Part shown: in pieces, positions 1-8,060 of the stretch
How the letters are laid out: every line of letters starts with the position of its first letter
Position numbering within the stretch: position 1 is the first letter of the stretch
NCBI RefSeq assembly: GCF_019237615.1
Contig: NZ_JAFAGT010000052.1
Coordinates: 1 to 40,101, forward strand
Direction: 5' to 3'
From: Roseateles sp.
Lineage (GTDB): Bacteria; Pseudomonadota; Gammaproteobacteria; Burkholderiales; Burkholderiaceae_C
DNA: 40,101 nucleotides
Translations under genes and position numbers: made by a program
Notes under the pieces: generated by a model
Databases searched by the model: none
The model's input: the letters and a program-made list of their open reading frames with translations, nothing else
Told to the model about the DNA's origin: nothing

Positions 1-2
1 AG

Positions 3-128
3 GGCGTGGCCACAGACTACCTGGAAAGCTACCTCGGCTGGTTCCGGGCGCTGGACCGCGCCAGCAAAAAACCACGCAAGTCCGCGCCACTGTTGGCTTT
101 GGCATTGGGGCTGAATGACCATCACTAA
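3..128 (+). CDS. IS transposase, C-terminal fragment (IS1595-like)
   Basis: The frame is open from the window edge and gives the last 41 residues of a protein, ending NDHH and a stop at 126-128. The tail contains YLESYLGWFRALDR, which resembles the C-terminus of IS1595/ISXO2-type DDE transposases. The stop codon lies inside the terminal inverted repeat (122-145), as is usual for a compact IS. The N-terminus of what appears to be the same element is at the other edge of the window (40054-40101), in the same orientation. The family is assigned from a short tail only; that it is a transposase is well supported by the matching terminal repeats. Confidence 0.6.
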   Translation, partial: GVATDYLESYLGWFRALDRASKKPRKSAPLLALALGLNDHH

Positions 129-145
129 CTAACGATCAAAGAGCC
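122..145. repeat. Right terminal inverted repeat of the edge IS
   Basis: The 24 bases are the exact reverse complement of 39955-39978, which is the left end of the copy at the other window edge. The match ends at 121, where the bases differ from the partner. The truncated DUF4279 frame starts immediately outside the repeat, so this is the physical IS boundary. Confidence 0.85.
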
Positions 146-459
146 CAGCGGCAACCCAAATTAGATAGCTTAGAAAACGCGTCAGCCTTACCTTCGAGGA
201 GGCGCGCCCAATAGAGCACCTGTAGCTCCAGTGAGCGCGCCATTTGCGATGGCGGCAGGGATTTCTTCCAACCGCCCCATTCATGCAAGGTATGGCCCAG
301 TGGCTTTCCGCGGAACGTCTTCGGCTCGCCGCGTTGCCAGGACTGCGAAGGACGCATCCGCAGCAATGACGAAACTGAGCTTGGCAGCAAATCAATTCCC
401 AGCACGATCAACGTTGCACTGCCGATGTACTCTCGTTGCTCTTGTTCAGACGCTGTCAT
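136..459 (-). pseudogene. DUF4279 protein, 3' end truncated by the IS
   Basis: The 107-residue product resembles DUF4279: an ATLIVLGIDL strand, a short helix, a W-Q-R-G-E motif, then GHTLHEWGGWKKSL. The ATG at 459 follows a G-rich ribosome binding site (AAGGGGGG). The reading frame runs straight into the IS inverted repeat: its last residues (A, L) and stop codon are encoded by the IS end (136-144). The native C-terminus, probably some 30 residues or more, is therefore lost. The function of the family is not established; some members are found beside toxin genes, but no toxin is visible here. It may no longer be functional. Confidence 0.65.
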
Positions 460-500
460 ACCCCCCTTGCCACGGGCTCACTCGAAGGCAAAGGCTCGGA

Positions 501-1094
501 TCAGTCCTTGCGACGACGCGAAGCGCCGATGGCGCCGACCAGTGCGATACCGATCAAGCCCAGCGTGGCGGGCTCAGGCACGCTCACAGCGGCCGAACTC
601 ACAACGACCGAGTCAAAATCCCAGAACGCAGCGACCTGTTCGAAGTTGAAATTCAGCGCCATTGGCGAGCCGGTACCGTCGAAGCCGACCGTGTATTTGG
701 TGTATTTGAAGGCGCCCACGTTGGTCAGCGACATCAGCATGGAGCCCCCAGCGTCGACGGAGAAGCTGTTGGGAACTGAATTTCCGGTGACATCCGCCTC
801 GTTCTGCAGCCAAAAGCTGACGACGTAGTGATCACCGATCACGGTGTTGATCGTCGTCCCGATCGTGCTGACTCCATTGGGATTGCCAAAGAAGGCTGCG
901 TAACTGCCAGCGTGGGGCGCTGCGCTATCCACACCGTCATAGAAACCGTTGATGTTCACGGTACTCCACGCACTGAAGTCGCCGCTCTCGAAGCCGTCGC
1001 TGAAAACAACGCCGGCGCCAGCGCCGGCGCTGAACGTCAGCAGGGCCGCTGCAGCTACTGCACTAGCGATGGAAGGGATGCTCCTGATACTCAT
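501..1094 (-). CDS. PEP-CTERM sorting domain protein
   Basis: This is a 197-residue exported protein. A signal peptide (about residues 1-27, ending SAGAGAG) is followed by a beta-rich domain of about 140 residues that begins VVFSDGFESGDFSAW. The C-terminal sorting signal is VPEPATLGLIGIALVGAI followed by a basic tail: the Pro-Glu-Pro box, one membrane helix and an Arg cluster. Such proteins are processed at the inner membrane by an exosortase and tied to exopolysaccharide; no exosortase lies in this window. The ATG at 1094 is preferred because it begins the signal peptide and follows a GAGG motif; an upstream in-frame ATG at 1181 would add 29 residues unlike a leader. A 24-bp palindrome lies 77 bp upstream. 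Confidence 0.85.
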   Translation of the reverse strand: MSIRSIPSIASAVAAAALLTFSAGAGAGVVFSDGFESGDFSAWSTVNINGFYDGVDSAAPHAGSYAAFFGNPNGVSTIGTTINTVIGDHYVVSFWLQNEADVTGNSVPNSFSVDAGGSMLMSLTNVGAFKYTKYTVGFDGTGSPMALNFNFEQVAAFWDFDSVVVSSAAVSVPEPATLGLIGIALVGAIGASRRRKD

Positions 1095-1170
1095 ACTCGC
1101 CTCAACCGCCTGAGATCCGTCGCGCGGCCGACGAACCCGTTTTTTTGATGGTTGCCGCAGGCCGCCCGGG

Positions 1171-1194
1171 CGCCATGTCACGAGTGACGTGGCG
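1171..1194. promoter_or_regulatory. 24-bp imperfect palindrome, candidate operator
   Basis: CGCCA-t-GTCAC-ga-GTGAC-g-TGGCG reads as an inverted repeat with ten paired positions in each arm around a 2-bp centre and one mismatch. The 2-nt centre makes a protein-binding site more likely than an RNA hairpin. It lies 77 bp upstream of the PEP-CTERM start, within the 406-bp gap 1095-1500, where nothing else was recognised. Confidence 0.4.
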
Positions 1195-1500
1195 CGATCT
1201 TAGGTCGATGTGATCGCCAACATGGCTTCACGCTCCATCAATACCCCCTATTCGAGCCGGCGGGAAATTACCAAGTTCCTAGGTCTGCGATTGGGGACTG
1301 ACCACGACAGCGGCTCCAAATCGCACAAAACCACTTAAGCCGCACGAGATCCACATACGAACGCGATCGATTGTGAAAATTTGCTTATGCAGCCACGCCG
1401 ACCCGCGGTCGCGCCAGCCTTCGAGGTTTTGCATAAGAGGCGCCCCCACGGGGATGCAAGGGCTCTTTGGACTGCAGTACGCCGCCGCGCCACTCGTTGA

Positions 1501-2880
1501 TCAGTCGGTCGGTCCTTCTGTTGGCCGGGACCGCTGCGCCAGCAGACGCTTGCGCACCGCATAGATGTTGTTGCGCAGCGCGTAAAGCTCTTCAGCATAG
1601 GACAGCGGCACCGCAATGCGGTGTGTGACACGGTCCAGCTCGTCGAGCTCGTCAAGCAAAGCGTCGCGCTCGCCCGTGCCGGTTTCCAGCTTTGCTTCCA
1701 CCTCGCGCAGCCGTGCATACCAGCGGAACACGCGCGAGCGCACGCGGAAGGTATAGAGCGGCGGCACCACGCGCGACAACGGCAGCATCAGCACCAGCAG
1801 GCCGCCGACCACCAGCCACATGCGTTCCAGCAGATTGCCGGCCCAGAAGGGCAGGTAGCGGGCCCAGGCCGGTGGCGTGCCGTTGATCGCGCGGTCACCC
1901 TCGGCGCTGACCGGCAGCTCGCTGGTGCGGGTATTGGGGAAGTCGCGCGCGCCATTGAACCAGCCCGCCTCGCTGTGCAGGCCCAGGGCCGCCTGCGCGA
2001 ACAGCTGGCGCAGCGCAGGGTGCGTCTGCTCGCGCGCCAGCAGCGCAGTGGTGGTGGCCAGCAGCGGCACGTCGTGCGGCGGCAAATCGGCCGCCAGGTC
2101 CACCACGCCACGCGGCAGCCTCACGGTGGACAGGAAGGGCAGTTCGCGCGAATAGGCCTCGTTCTGCTCGAAGGCCATCAGCGCAATGGCCGGGTCGCGC
2201 AACAGCACGCGGATCAGGCCGGCCTGCGGCGCCGAGATCAGCACTGTGGCATCCAGCCGGCCCTGGCGCAGGGCCGCGCCGGCGGCGTCGGGCGCCAGAT
2301 TGGACAGCCGCAGATCGGTCGGCTTCAGCTGGTTCAGCGCCAGCAGCTTCTCAACAATTTGCGGTACGCCGCTACCGTCCTGATCCACACTGACTCGCAG
2401 ACCGCGCAGCTGGGCCAGGCGCTGCAGTTCACCGCCAGGCTGGCGGCGCGCGATGCTGAGTTCGCGGCGATAGAAGACCCAGATCGGCTCGTAGAACAGG
2501 CTGCCCAGCGAGACGATGCCGGCCTCGGTATCGGCCGCCGGATCGGCCATGCCGCCGCGTACGAAGCCCACATCGGCCGTACCCGCACGCAGATGGGCCA
2601 GATCGTCCTGCGCGCCTTCGCTGGCAATCAGCTCCACCTGGATGTGCTCGCGCGCCAGCGCCTTCGCATAGCCCTCGCCGAAGCCGGCGTAGGCACTTCC
2701 GGCCGGGCCGGTGGCCAGCCTCACCTGGTGCGGCGGCTGCGGATCCAGCCACCAGTAGGCCGCTACCAGCAGGCCTCCGCCGAGCAGCAGCAGCGGGCCC
2801 ATCGAGACCATCATGTCGCGCAGCGTCTGCAGCAACAGGCGCAGACTGCGGGTGGCATGCCATTGCTGAATCGGGGTCAT
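1501..2880 (-). CDS. TAXI family TRAP transporter solute receptor
   Basis: The 459-residue product has an N-terminal membrane anchor (about 30-45), then a TAXI-type periplasmic binding domain starting HQVRLATGPAGSAY and including GTADVGFVRGG. Near residue 355 is a second hydrophobic helix (LWLVVGGLLVLMLPLS-like), followed by a charged, coiled-coil-like tail of about 80 residues. TAXI receptors bind small carboxylates or amino acids for TRAP importers. This long, doubly anchored form is common in Burkholderiales, often without an adjacent permease, and no DctM-like gene is present here. The start chosen is the ATG at 2880, with AGGA upstream; an ATG-type frame extends 19 residues further. The ligand is unknown. 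Confidence 0.85.
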   Translation of the reverse strand: MTPIQQWHATRSLRLLLQTLRDMMVSMGPLLLLGGGLLVAAYWWLDPQPPHQVRLATGPAGSAYAGFGEGYAKALAREHIQVELIASEGAQDDLAHLRAGTADVGFVRGGMADPAADTEAGIVSLGSLFYEPIWVFYRRELSIARRQPGGELQRLAQLRGLRVSVDQDGSGVPQIVEKLLALNQLKPTDLRLSNLAPDAAGAALRQGRLDATVLISAPQAGLIRVLLRDPAIALMAFEQNEAYSRELPFLSTVRLPRGVVDLAADLPPHDVPLLATTTALLAREQTHPALRQLFAQAALGLHSEAGWFNGARDFPNTRTSELPVSAEGDRAINGTPPAWARYLPFWAGNLLERMWLVVGGLLVLMLPLSRVVPPLYTFRVRSRVFRWYARLREVEAKLETGTGERDALLDELDELDRVTHRIAVPLSYAEELYALRNNIYAVRKRLLAQRSRPTEGPTD

Positions 2881-3248
2881 GGCTTGCCGTCCTGAGCGGG
2901 CAAGGTCTGGGCCTGCGTGTTGCGGAGTCGCTCGCACGCCCGGGCGCCCGCATTAGTGGTGGCCGCAAGGGTGTGCATGGTCGTGATGCCGAGGCATCGC
3001 ATGGGCTGGGCCTTTGCCGATGGAGGACCTGCCCATCGTATTCGAGGCGTGCTGGCCGGACTGCTGCGCCCGTTTTCGCTGGGCGAATCCGGCGTCGCCT
3101 TCAGTCTGGCTGCCGACGGCCAGACTTAGAAGACAAACTCGGCGACTTCCGAAGCCTTCCGCTCGATTTCCGTACGGGCCGGCGACCGCTTCACCTCCAA
3201 CCGGCCCTTGGTCTCCAGGTCGAGATTTGATCGACCGCCAAGCAAGGA
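2881..3248. other. Intergenic gap without a recognised gene
   Basis: These 368 bp separate the TAXI receptor from the GST gene. A minus-strand frame ends in a His-rich string (HHDHAHPCGHH) but has no recognisable domain, and most of its upstream part overlaps the GST gene. No RNA gene or convincing terminator was seen. Confidence 0.5.
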
Positions 3249-3938
3249 TCAGAGCGCGGGAAAGCGATTCGCACCTTCCGCGGGCAACTTGTACATGCAA
3301 GCAGCGAATAGCGGGCTGACGAGCCAGCCGTTCAACCACGACCGCACCGACGGCAAGTCCAGTGTCGCAAACCATTCCGGGTCCACCGCGGCGAACTGAC
3401 GTACGAAGGGCATCACTGCCAGATCGGTGGCACAGGGCGCGGAGCCGCCCAGGAAGGGCACGCTTTGCAGTCGTGCATCTAGGGCTCGCAGAAGCACGTC
3501 CAGCGCCCTGTCTCGGTGTGCTTCTGGCGTGAAGGCCTCACTCGCGTGGCGCTGCGGGTACTTCCAGCGGTCCAGGTGATGCTTGAAGTCACCGTCATTT
3601 CTCCGTACCAGGTCAAGGTTCGCGGGCGACTGCGCCCGCGCCCACCAGCCCTGCGCATCGGGCGCAGCCAGAGCCCAGCGCATGATGTCCCAGCTCTCCT
3701 CGATCACGCTGCCATCGGGCAACTGAAGCACTGGTACCGTGGCCTTGGGAGACAAGGCCAGCAAGCTTGCCGGCTTATCTCGCAAGCTGACCTCCACCGC
3801 CTCGAAGGCCCGCCCGGCTTGCAGCAGCGCCATCCGTGCGCGCATCGCGTAGGGGCAGCGGCGAAAGGTGTAGAGCCGCGGCAACTGCGGGCCTGAAGTG
3901 GAGAGTGGTGCGTCCGGTGCCAGCGTCAATGCGTGCAT
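3249..3938 (-). CDS. Glutathione S-transferase family protein (Cys type)
   Basis: The 229-residue product has a thioredoxin-fold N-terminal domain (about 20-95). Its active-site motif is RRCPYAMRARMAL, a Cys-Pro-Tyr-Ala arrangement as in omega-type or GrxB-like GSTs rather than the Ser/Tyr-type classes. The cis-Pro segment TVPVLQLPDGSVIEES, which holds the glutathione gamma-glutamyl group, is present. An all-helical C-terminal domain follows. Cys-type GSTs usually act as thiol transferases or reductases rather than conjugating enzymes. The ATG at 3938 has only a weak ribosome binding site. The substrate is unknown. Confidence 0.85.
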   Translation of the reverse strand: MHALTLAPDAPLSTSGPQLPRLYTFRRCPYAMRARMALLQAGRAFEAVEVSLRDKPASLLALSPKATVPVLQLPDGSVIEESWDIMRWALAAPDAQGWWARAQSPANLDLVRRNDGDFKHHLDRWKYPQRHASEAFTPEAHRDRALDVLLRALDARLQSVPFLGGSAPCATDLAVMPFVRQFAAVDPEWFATLDLPSVRSWLNGWLVSPLFAACMYKLPAEGANRFPAL

Positions 3939-3994
3939 GGGTAAGGCCTAGGCAGCTACGCGATCAAGTCAGTTCGTCGTGCACTTGATGCAGC

Positions 3995-4477
3995 TCAATG
4001 AACCCGCTGCACCTCGAACTGCTGTCGGATTGAAGCGATCTGCATCGACACCTCATCACCCTCACGTTTCCCAAGCATGGCCCTGCCCAACGGGGCCCGG
4101 CTGCTGATGACCTGAACGAGCTCAGCGCCGCTGACCAACTTCATGCTGCCCCCATCGGGACCGAGAAAGAGCTGTTGCTGCTTGTCGTCGGAGTCGACCA
4201 GGCAGACCAGCGCGCCGAGTTGTATACCTATGCTCGCGTCGTAGGGGCGTGGGCGGAATTGGCGCCAATTGGCGATCGCCTGGCGGATGGCTTCGGCACG
4301 ACGAGCTTGGCCGGTGGCCAAGTAGGCGGCCTCGAGACCCAATGTGTCGTATTTGTTCTCGGCGATGTTTTCTTCGTGAGTCGCCGTTTCATGCGCCACC
4401 CGCGCTGCCTCTTCGGCTTGCAGCAGGTCTTCGACGAGCCGTTCCAGCACCTGCTGCTGCAGCAAGAATTTATCCAT
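3995..4477 (-). CDS. GreA/GreB family elongation factor-like protein
   Basis: The 160-residue protein has an N-terminal helical hairpin (about 1-75, with HEENIAENKYDTLGLEAAYL) and a C-terminal FKBP-like domain (about 80-158). The C-terminal part includes SGAELVQVISSRAPLGRAML, the Gre family pattern in which SP(L/I)G-type residues precede A-LG-K-GD. Gre factors insert a coiled coil into the RNA polymerase secondary channel. Here the acidic residues usual at the hairpin tip are replaced by an ENKYDT motif. That is typical of a stand-alone betaproteobacterial subgroup whose transcript-cleavage activity is uncertain. The start is ATG at 4477, without a clear Shine-Dalgarno sequence. Confidence 0.8.
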   Translation of the reverse strand: MDKFLLQQQVLERLVEDLLQAEEAARVAHETATHEENIAENKYDTLGLEAAYLATGQARRAEAIRQAIANWRQFRPRPYDASIGIQLGALVCLVDSDDKQQQLFLGPDGGSMKLVSGAELVQVISSRAPLGRAMLGKREGDEVSMQIASIRQQFEVQRVH

Positions 4478-4572
4478 GATGAAAGGCAGGCATCTCGAAC
4501 AAGCGGGGGCACTTGATTATCAAGGGCTCCACAGACCTTGCCCGCGTTTCCCGGATCCCATGGCTGAGACCG

Positions 4573-4720
4573 TTACGCAGCTTGCCCTTGTTGGGCGGCA
4601 AGCCACATCGAATTGCATCGAACTGACGTAGCCCAGCGACGAGTGAAGCCGCCGGTGGTTGCAGAACGTCAGCCAGTCAACGATCTCGTCCATCGCCTCG
4701 CGCCGGGTGGGGTCATGCGC
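4573..4720 (-). pseudogene. IS3-family transposase (OrfB) C-terminal relic
   Basis: Read leftwards from about 4720, the frame gives REAMDEIVDWLTFCNHRRLH, SSLGYVSSMQF. This is the end of the integrase core of IS3-family OrfB, where the usual form is RLHS-LGY-SPMQFE. After MQF the frame shifts, and the expected ending WLAAQQGQAA with stop at 4573-4575 appears in another frame. No 5' part of the transposase is present, so this is a truncated and frameshifted remnant. It fills most of the gap 4478-4843. Confidence 0.75.
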
Positions 4721-4843
4721 TGAGCCACGCGGGCGTTAGGCCGAGCGTTGGGCGGACGGTGTCATGCCCGCCGCGCCTATAGATCTGCCTTGCAGCAGAT
4801 GGCGAGTCGTTCACCTCGCGAAGCCGAAGTCAATAGCTTTCCA

Positions 4844-5080
4844 TCAAGGGTTGGTCAGGTCGATGCCGAGCATCGTGCCAAATTTGAAGGTGAGGAGCAG
4901 CAGGACCGCGGCCAACACAACGAAGGCTGCGACCAACTTGACGCATGCACGAAGCACTGCGCGCTGCTTCTCCGTGCCGTGCTTCCTCCCTTGGTCGTAG
5001 TGCCACTTGACGGCAAGGTACATGCCAATGCTCAGCACTGTCACCTTGAAGACGATGAAGACTGCGGGGACCCATTCCAT
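4844..5080 (-). CDS. Small two-helix membrane protein, unknown
   Basis: The 78-residue product begins MEWVPAVFIVFKVTVLSIGM, giving a first membrane helix (about 4-24). A charged loop follows (WHYDQGRKHGTEKQR), then a second very hydrophobic helix (about 45-66, AAFVVLAAVLLLL). The ATG at 5080 is preceded by GGAAGAA. I recognise no family. It lies in the same direction as the DUF2970 gene 184 bp upstream, and both are divergent from the MocR regulator. A regulatory link is possible but unproven. Confidence 0.55.
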   Translation of the reverse strand: MEWVPAVFIVFKVTVLSIGMYLAVKWHYDQGRKHGTEKQRAVLRACVKLVAAFVVLAAVLLLLTFKFGTMLGIDLTNP

Positions 5081-5264
5081 GATTTCTAGTTCTTCCAGCC
5101 GGGTGGCAAATCGTGTCTATTTTGAGTACCGCGCCTCAACAGGCCAACGATGTCGCGCCCCGGCGCTCAGCTTGACGACGGACCGCTGTGGCGCGAACTG
5201 CGGACAGGTGAGCGGTGGTTGGGGTGTCGCTAGCCGCACTCGACCACGGCCCCAAGAAGTAGTC

Positions 5265-5456
5265 CTACGAGCTCAGGGTGCGAACGGCCACGTTGGCCAG
5301 CGTCCAAACCATCAGGCCGAACAGACCGGCGATCGAGAGGGCTGCGACGATCAGGACGCCAGGCTTGACTCGCGCGAGTTCGTCGTCGGCACCTGCGCGT
5401 TTGCGGATGCCGAAAAAGCTCCACAAGATCATCCGCACGTAGCTCAACACAGACAT
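5265..5456 (-). CDS. DUF2970 family membrane protein
   Basis: The 63-residue product begins MSVLSYVRMILWSFFGIRKR. The pattern (V-WSF-GIRKR, then D-ELARVKP, then one membrane helix IVAALSIAGLFGLMVWTL) is that of the small DUF2970 family found mainly in betaproteobacteria. The start at 5456 follows GAGAGG. The function is unknown; family members are single-pass inner-membrane proteins. It is divergent from the MocR gene, with 178 bp between start codons. Confidence 0.8.
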   Translation of the reverse strand: MSVLSYVRMILWSFFGIRKRAGADDELARVKPGVLIVAALSIAGLFGLMVWTLANVAVRTLSS

Positions 5457-5553
5457 TGGCGACCTCTCTTTTTGGGTCTCGACTGTGCTCTTGGCCGCCG
5501 CATAAATACAGACTCAGATTTATAAAAAAACACCGCATCAGATGGAAGAACAA

Positions 5554-5565
5554 GTGGAATTCCAC
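5554..5565. promoter_or_regulatory. Perfect 12-bp palindrome between DUF2970 and mocR
   Basis: GTGGAATTCCAC is a perfect palindrome 70 bp upstream of the MocR start. It is flanked by an AT-rich stretch (5519-5531) that could form part of a promoter. MocR regulators commonly control their own gene and a divergent neighbour, so the site could be an operator. Confidence 0.35.
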
Positions 5566-5634
5566 AGAGAGAAAGCTGTTTCCAATACAGTTCATCAGCA
5601 TCGCGCAACAGCCATATCAGCACCCTTCCGCCCC

Positions 5635-7044
5635 ATGAAGCGCTACGAAGTCCTCGCCGATGACCTGGCAGCATCCATCTTCGCGGGGCAGTTGCGTCCT
5701 GGGGACCGCTTGCCCTCCGTCCGCGAGGCGAGCAAAGACCGCGGCGTCAGCCCATCCACCGTCTTCGAGGCCTACTACCTGCTCGAGGCTCGAGGCCTCA
5801 TCGAAGCCCGGCCGCGGTCGGGCTACTTCGTCAGTCAGGCTGCGATCCCGCACCCAGAGCCCGAGGCATCGGACCCACTAGCCGAAGAGCGCAGCGTCGC
5901 AGTGTCGGAGCTGGTATTCCAGGTACTGGGTCTGTCGCGCAACCGGGCGGTCGTGCCTCTTGGCTCAGCGTTCCCAAGCCCAGCCCTGTTTCCACTCGAC
6001 AAGCTGGCACTGTCACTGGGCAAAGCCGTGCGAGGACTCGACCCCTGGCGTACCGTCGAAGACTTGTCGCCAGGCAGTGCCGAGCTGCGGCGCCAGATCG
6101 GCCTTCGCTACCTCGGCGCCGGCTGCAAGGTCGATGCAGACGAACTGGTTGTGACCAACGGCGCGATGGAGGCTCTGAACCTGTGCCTAGAGGCAGTCAC
6201 GAAGCCCGGTGACCTGGTTGCCATCGAGTCGCCGACCTTCTATGGCGCCTTGCAAGCGCTGGAGCGGCGCGGACTGAAGGCAGTCGAGGTGGCGACCCAT
6301 GCGCGCACCGGCGTCGACGTGTCCGCGCTGGCGGCGATCATCGGGCGGCATCCCGTGAAGGCATGCTGGCTGATGCCGAATTTCCAGAACCCGTTGGGCA
6401 GCCTAGTGCCGGACGCGGCCAAGGAAGCGCTAGTTGCATTGCTCGCTAGCCACCAGATCCCGCTCATCGAGGATGACGTCTACGGCGAGCTCTACTTTGG
6501 CGCGCGCCCCAGGCCAGCCAAAGCGTGGGACAAGACCGGCTTGGTGCTGCACTGCAGCTCATTCTCCAAGTCGCTGGCACCCGGGTTTCGCGTTGGCTGG
6601 GCGGCAGCTGGCCGGTTTGCGCGTGACGTTAGCCGCCGCAAGCTCATGAGCTCGCTGGCAACGCCTGTGCCGATGCAGGAGGGGCTGAGCGAATATCTTC
6701 AGCGAGGCGGCTACGACAAGCACCTGCGACAGCTTCGACAAGTGCTCGTCACGAACCGGCAAGCCGTGCTGATGACCATCGCCAAGTTCTTCCCTCAGGG
6801 CACCCGCGTCACGCAGCCAGAGGGAGGCTACTTCGTCTGGCTCGAACTGCCCCCCAATATCGACGCGCTCGAACTGCACAGGGTTGCCCTGTCCCATGAA
6901 ATCAGCATCGCCCCAGGACACCTGTTCTCAGCTGACCACCGGTTCACGCATCACCTGAGGCTCAACTTCGGGCACCCCGACAACGAGAAGGTCCAAGGAG
7001 CGTTGAAAACCTTAGGTCAGATTGCGAAGGCGCTGGCCCGCTAG
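5635..7044 (+). CDS. MocR-type regulator (GntR HTH fused to aminotransferase fold)
   Basis: The 469-residue product has a winged-helix GntR domain (about 1-70, with FAGQLRPGDRLPSVREAS and GVSPSTVFEAYYLLEARGLI). A linker leads to a fold-type I aminotransferase-like domain (about 100-465). The PLP-binding lysine is K312 in HCSSFSKSLAPGFRVGW. MocR proteins sense PLP-derived or amino compounds (for example PdxR, GabR, TauR) and usually do not catalyse transamination. The ATG at 5635 starts the HTH directly; an in-frame upstream start at 5542 would add 31 residues of unlikely sequence across the palindrome. The ligand is not deducible; no vitamin B6, GABA or taurine gene is adjacent. Confidence 0.88.
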   Translation: MKRYEVLADDLAASIFAGQLRPGDRLPSVREASKDRGVSPSTVFEAYYLLEARGLIEARPRSGYFVSQAAIPHPEPEASDPLAEERSVAVSELVFQVLGLSRNRAVVPLGSAFPSPALFPLDKLALSLGKAVRGLDPWRTVEDLSPGSAELRRQIGLRYLGAGCKVDADELVVTNGAMEALNLCLEAVTKPGDLVAIESPTFYGALQALERRGLKAVEVATHARTGVDVSALAAIIGRHPVKACWLMPNFQNPLGSLVPDAAKEALVALLASHQIPLIEDDVYGELYFGARPRPAKAWDKTGLVLHCSSFSKSLAPGFRVGWAAAGRFARDVSRRKLMSSLATPVPMQEGLSEYLQRGGYDKHLRQLRQVLVTNRQAVLMTIAKFFPQGTRVTQPEGGYFVWLELPPNIDALELHRVALSHEISIAPGHLFSADHRFTHHLRLNFGHPDNEKVQGALKTLGQIAKALAR

Positions 7045-7151
7045 TGCGTCTGCCCTTCAATTCAGTGAGCGTACGTCCGGCCCGACCACCATCTTGAGAA
7101 GTCGATAGGCGCATAGGAGTCTTGTACCCACCTCGACTTTGGTGGATACGT

Positions 7152-8060
7152 ATGACCTTTCCCGATCAGCCTGCCGGCACGCGTCGGCGCCGCCGGCTGC
7201 ACAGCAACGAATTCAAAGCTGGTGCGGTCGCGACCTGCATGCAACCTGGCATGTCGATGGCCGCCGTGGCGATGGCGCACGGCGTCAATGCCAACCTGCT
7301 GCGTCGGTGGGTGCGCGAGGCCGAGACGAAGACGGCTGCCGATGTGCCCGGCAAGAGCTTGCGCGATGTCGAGGCGCCGCCTCACACGTCCGTGTTCGTT
7401 CCGGTGGCCGCGGATGCGCTGGCGCGGCGGGTCTTCTTCGTCACGGAGGGGCGTGATGCGGGGACGATCAAGGCGCAGGCGGCCGATCTGCAGACGCATG
7501 GCTGCCCACCCGATCGAATCGACTCGGTCAGCATCGACATGTCGGCGGCCTTCATCAACGGCACGCAGGAGCGGTTGCCCGACGCCCGCATCACATTCGA
7601 CAAACTCCACGTCGTAGCGCACGCGAACCTGGCCGTGGGCAAGACGCGCCGCATCGAGCAGCGCACGGACGACTCCCTCAAGGGCATGCGCTGGACGCTG
7701 CTCAAGGGCGTCTCCAAGCTCAAGCCGCAGGCCGGCGCCGCGCTGCACCAGTTGATCCACGCGACCCGACTCGCGCGTACCGCGCGCGCGTGTGGCTCTA
7801 CAAGGAGCAGTTGCGCTCGATCCTCGATCACAAACAGGTCAACGTCGTGCGCGCCATGCTGCGGCACTGGAGCGCTTGCGTGACGCATTCCAAGGTCCGG
7901 GCATGAAGGAGGTCGCCGCCCTGGTGCGTCGCCAGCCCGAGGGCATCGTGGCCTGGACGCAGACCCGCCAGACCAATGGCTTCCTGGAGGCCATCGATGG
8001 CTTGTTCCAGGCCGCCAAGCGCCGCGCCAGGGACTTCGTGAGGATATCGCCCCTCCTGAA
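7152..8060 (+). pseudogene. Chimeric relic: IS66 OrfA fragment joined to ISL3 transposase fragment
   Basis: The first ~85 residues from the ATG at 7152 match IS66 OrfA: RRRRLHSNEFKAGAVATCMQ, then SMAAVAMAHGVNANLLRRWV, a helix-turn-helix. Without a frame break the sequence becomes the DDE domain of an ISL3-family transposase: RRVFFVTEGRDAGTIKAQAA, SIDMSAAFINGTQE and ITFDKLHVVAHAN. The frame breaks near 7780. ISL3 coding continues in other frames (WLYKEQLRSILDHKQVNVVR, then GIVAWTQTRQTNGFLEAIDG) to about 8030, where it diverges. Neither element has both ends. This is a stacked insertion or recombination product and not a working transposase. It marks the junction between the accessory left arm and the core genes. 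Confidence 0.8.

Noticed and set aside
1140-1180. GG-N10-GC arrangement resembling a sigma-54 promoter upstream of the first PEP-CTERM gene
   Set aside because: Only the GG and GC dinucleotides match; the surrounding bases do not fit TGGCAC and TTGC, and the pattern is common by chance at this GC content.
2953-3375. Minus-strand frame ending in a His-rich tail (HHDHAHPCGHH)
   Set aside because: The rest of the frame has no recognisable domain, overlaps the GST gene in part and shows no ribosome binding site; probably chance.
4735-4753. GTTAGGC and GTTGGGC, resembling integron attC right ends
   Set aside because: Both fit GTTRRRY, but no matching RYYYAAC left end with a pairing arm is found at a proper distance, and IS3 coding sequence abuts the site.
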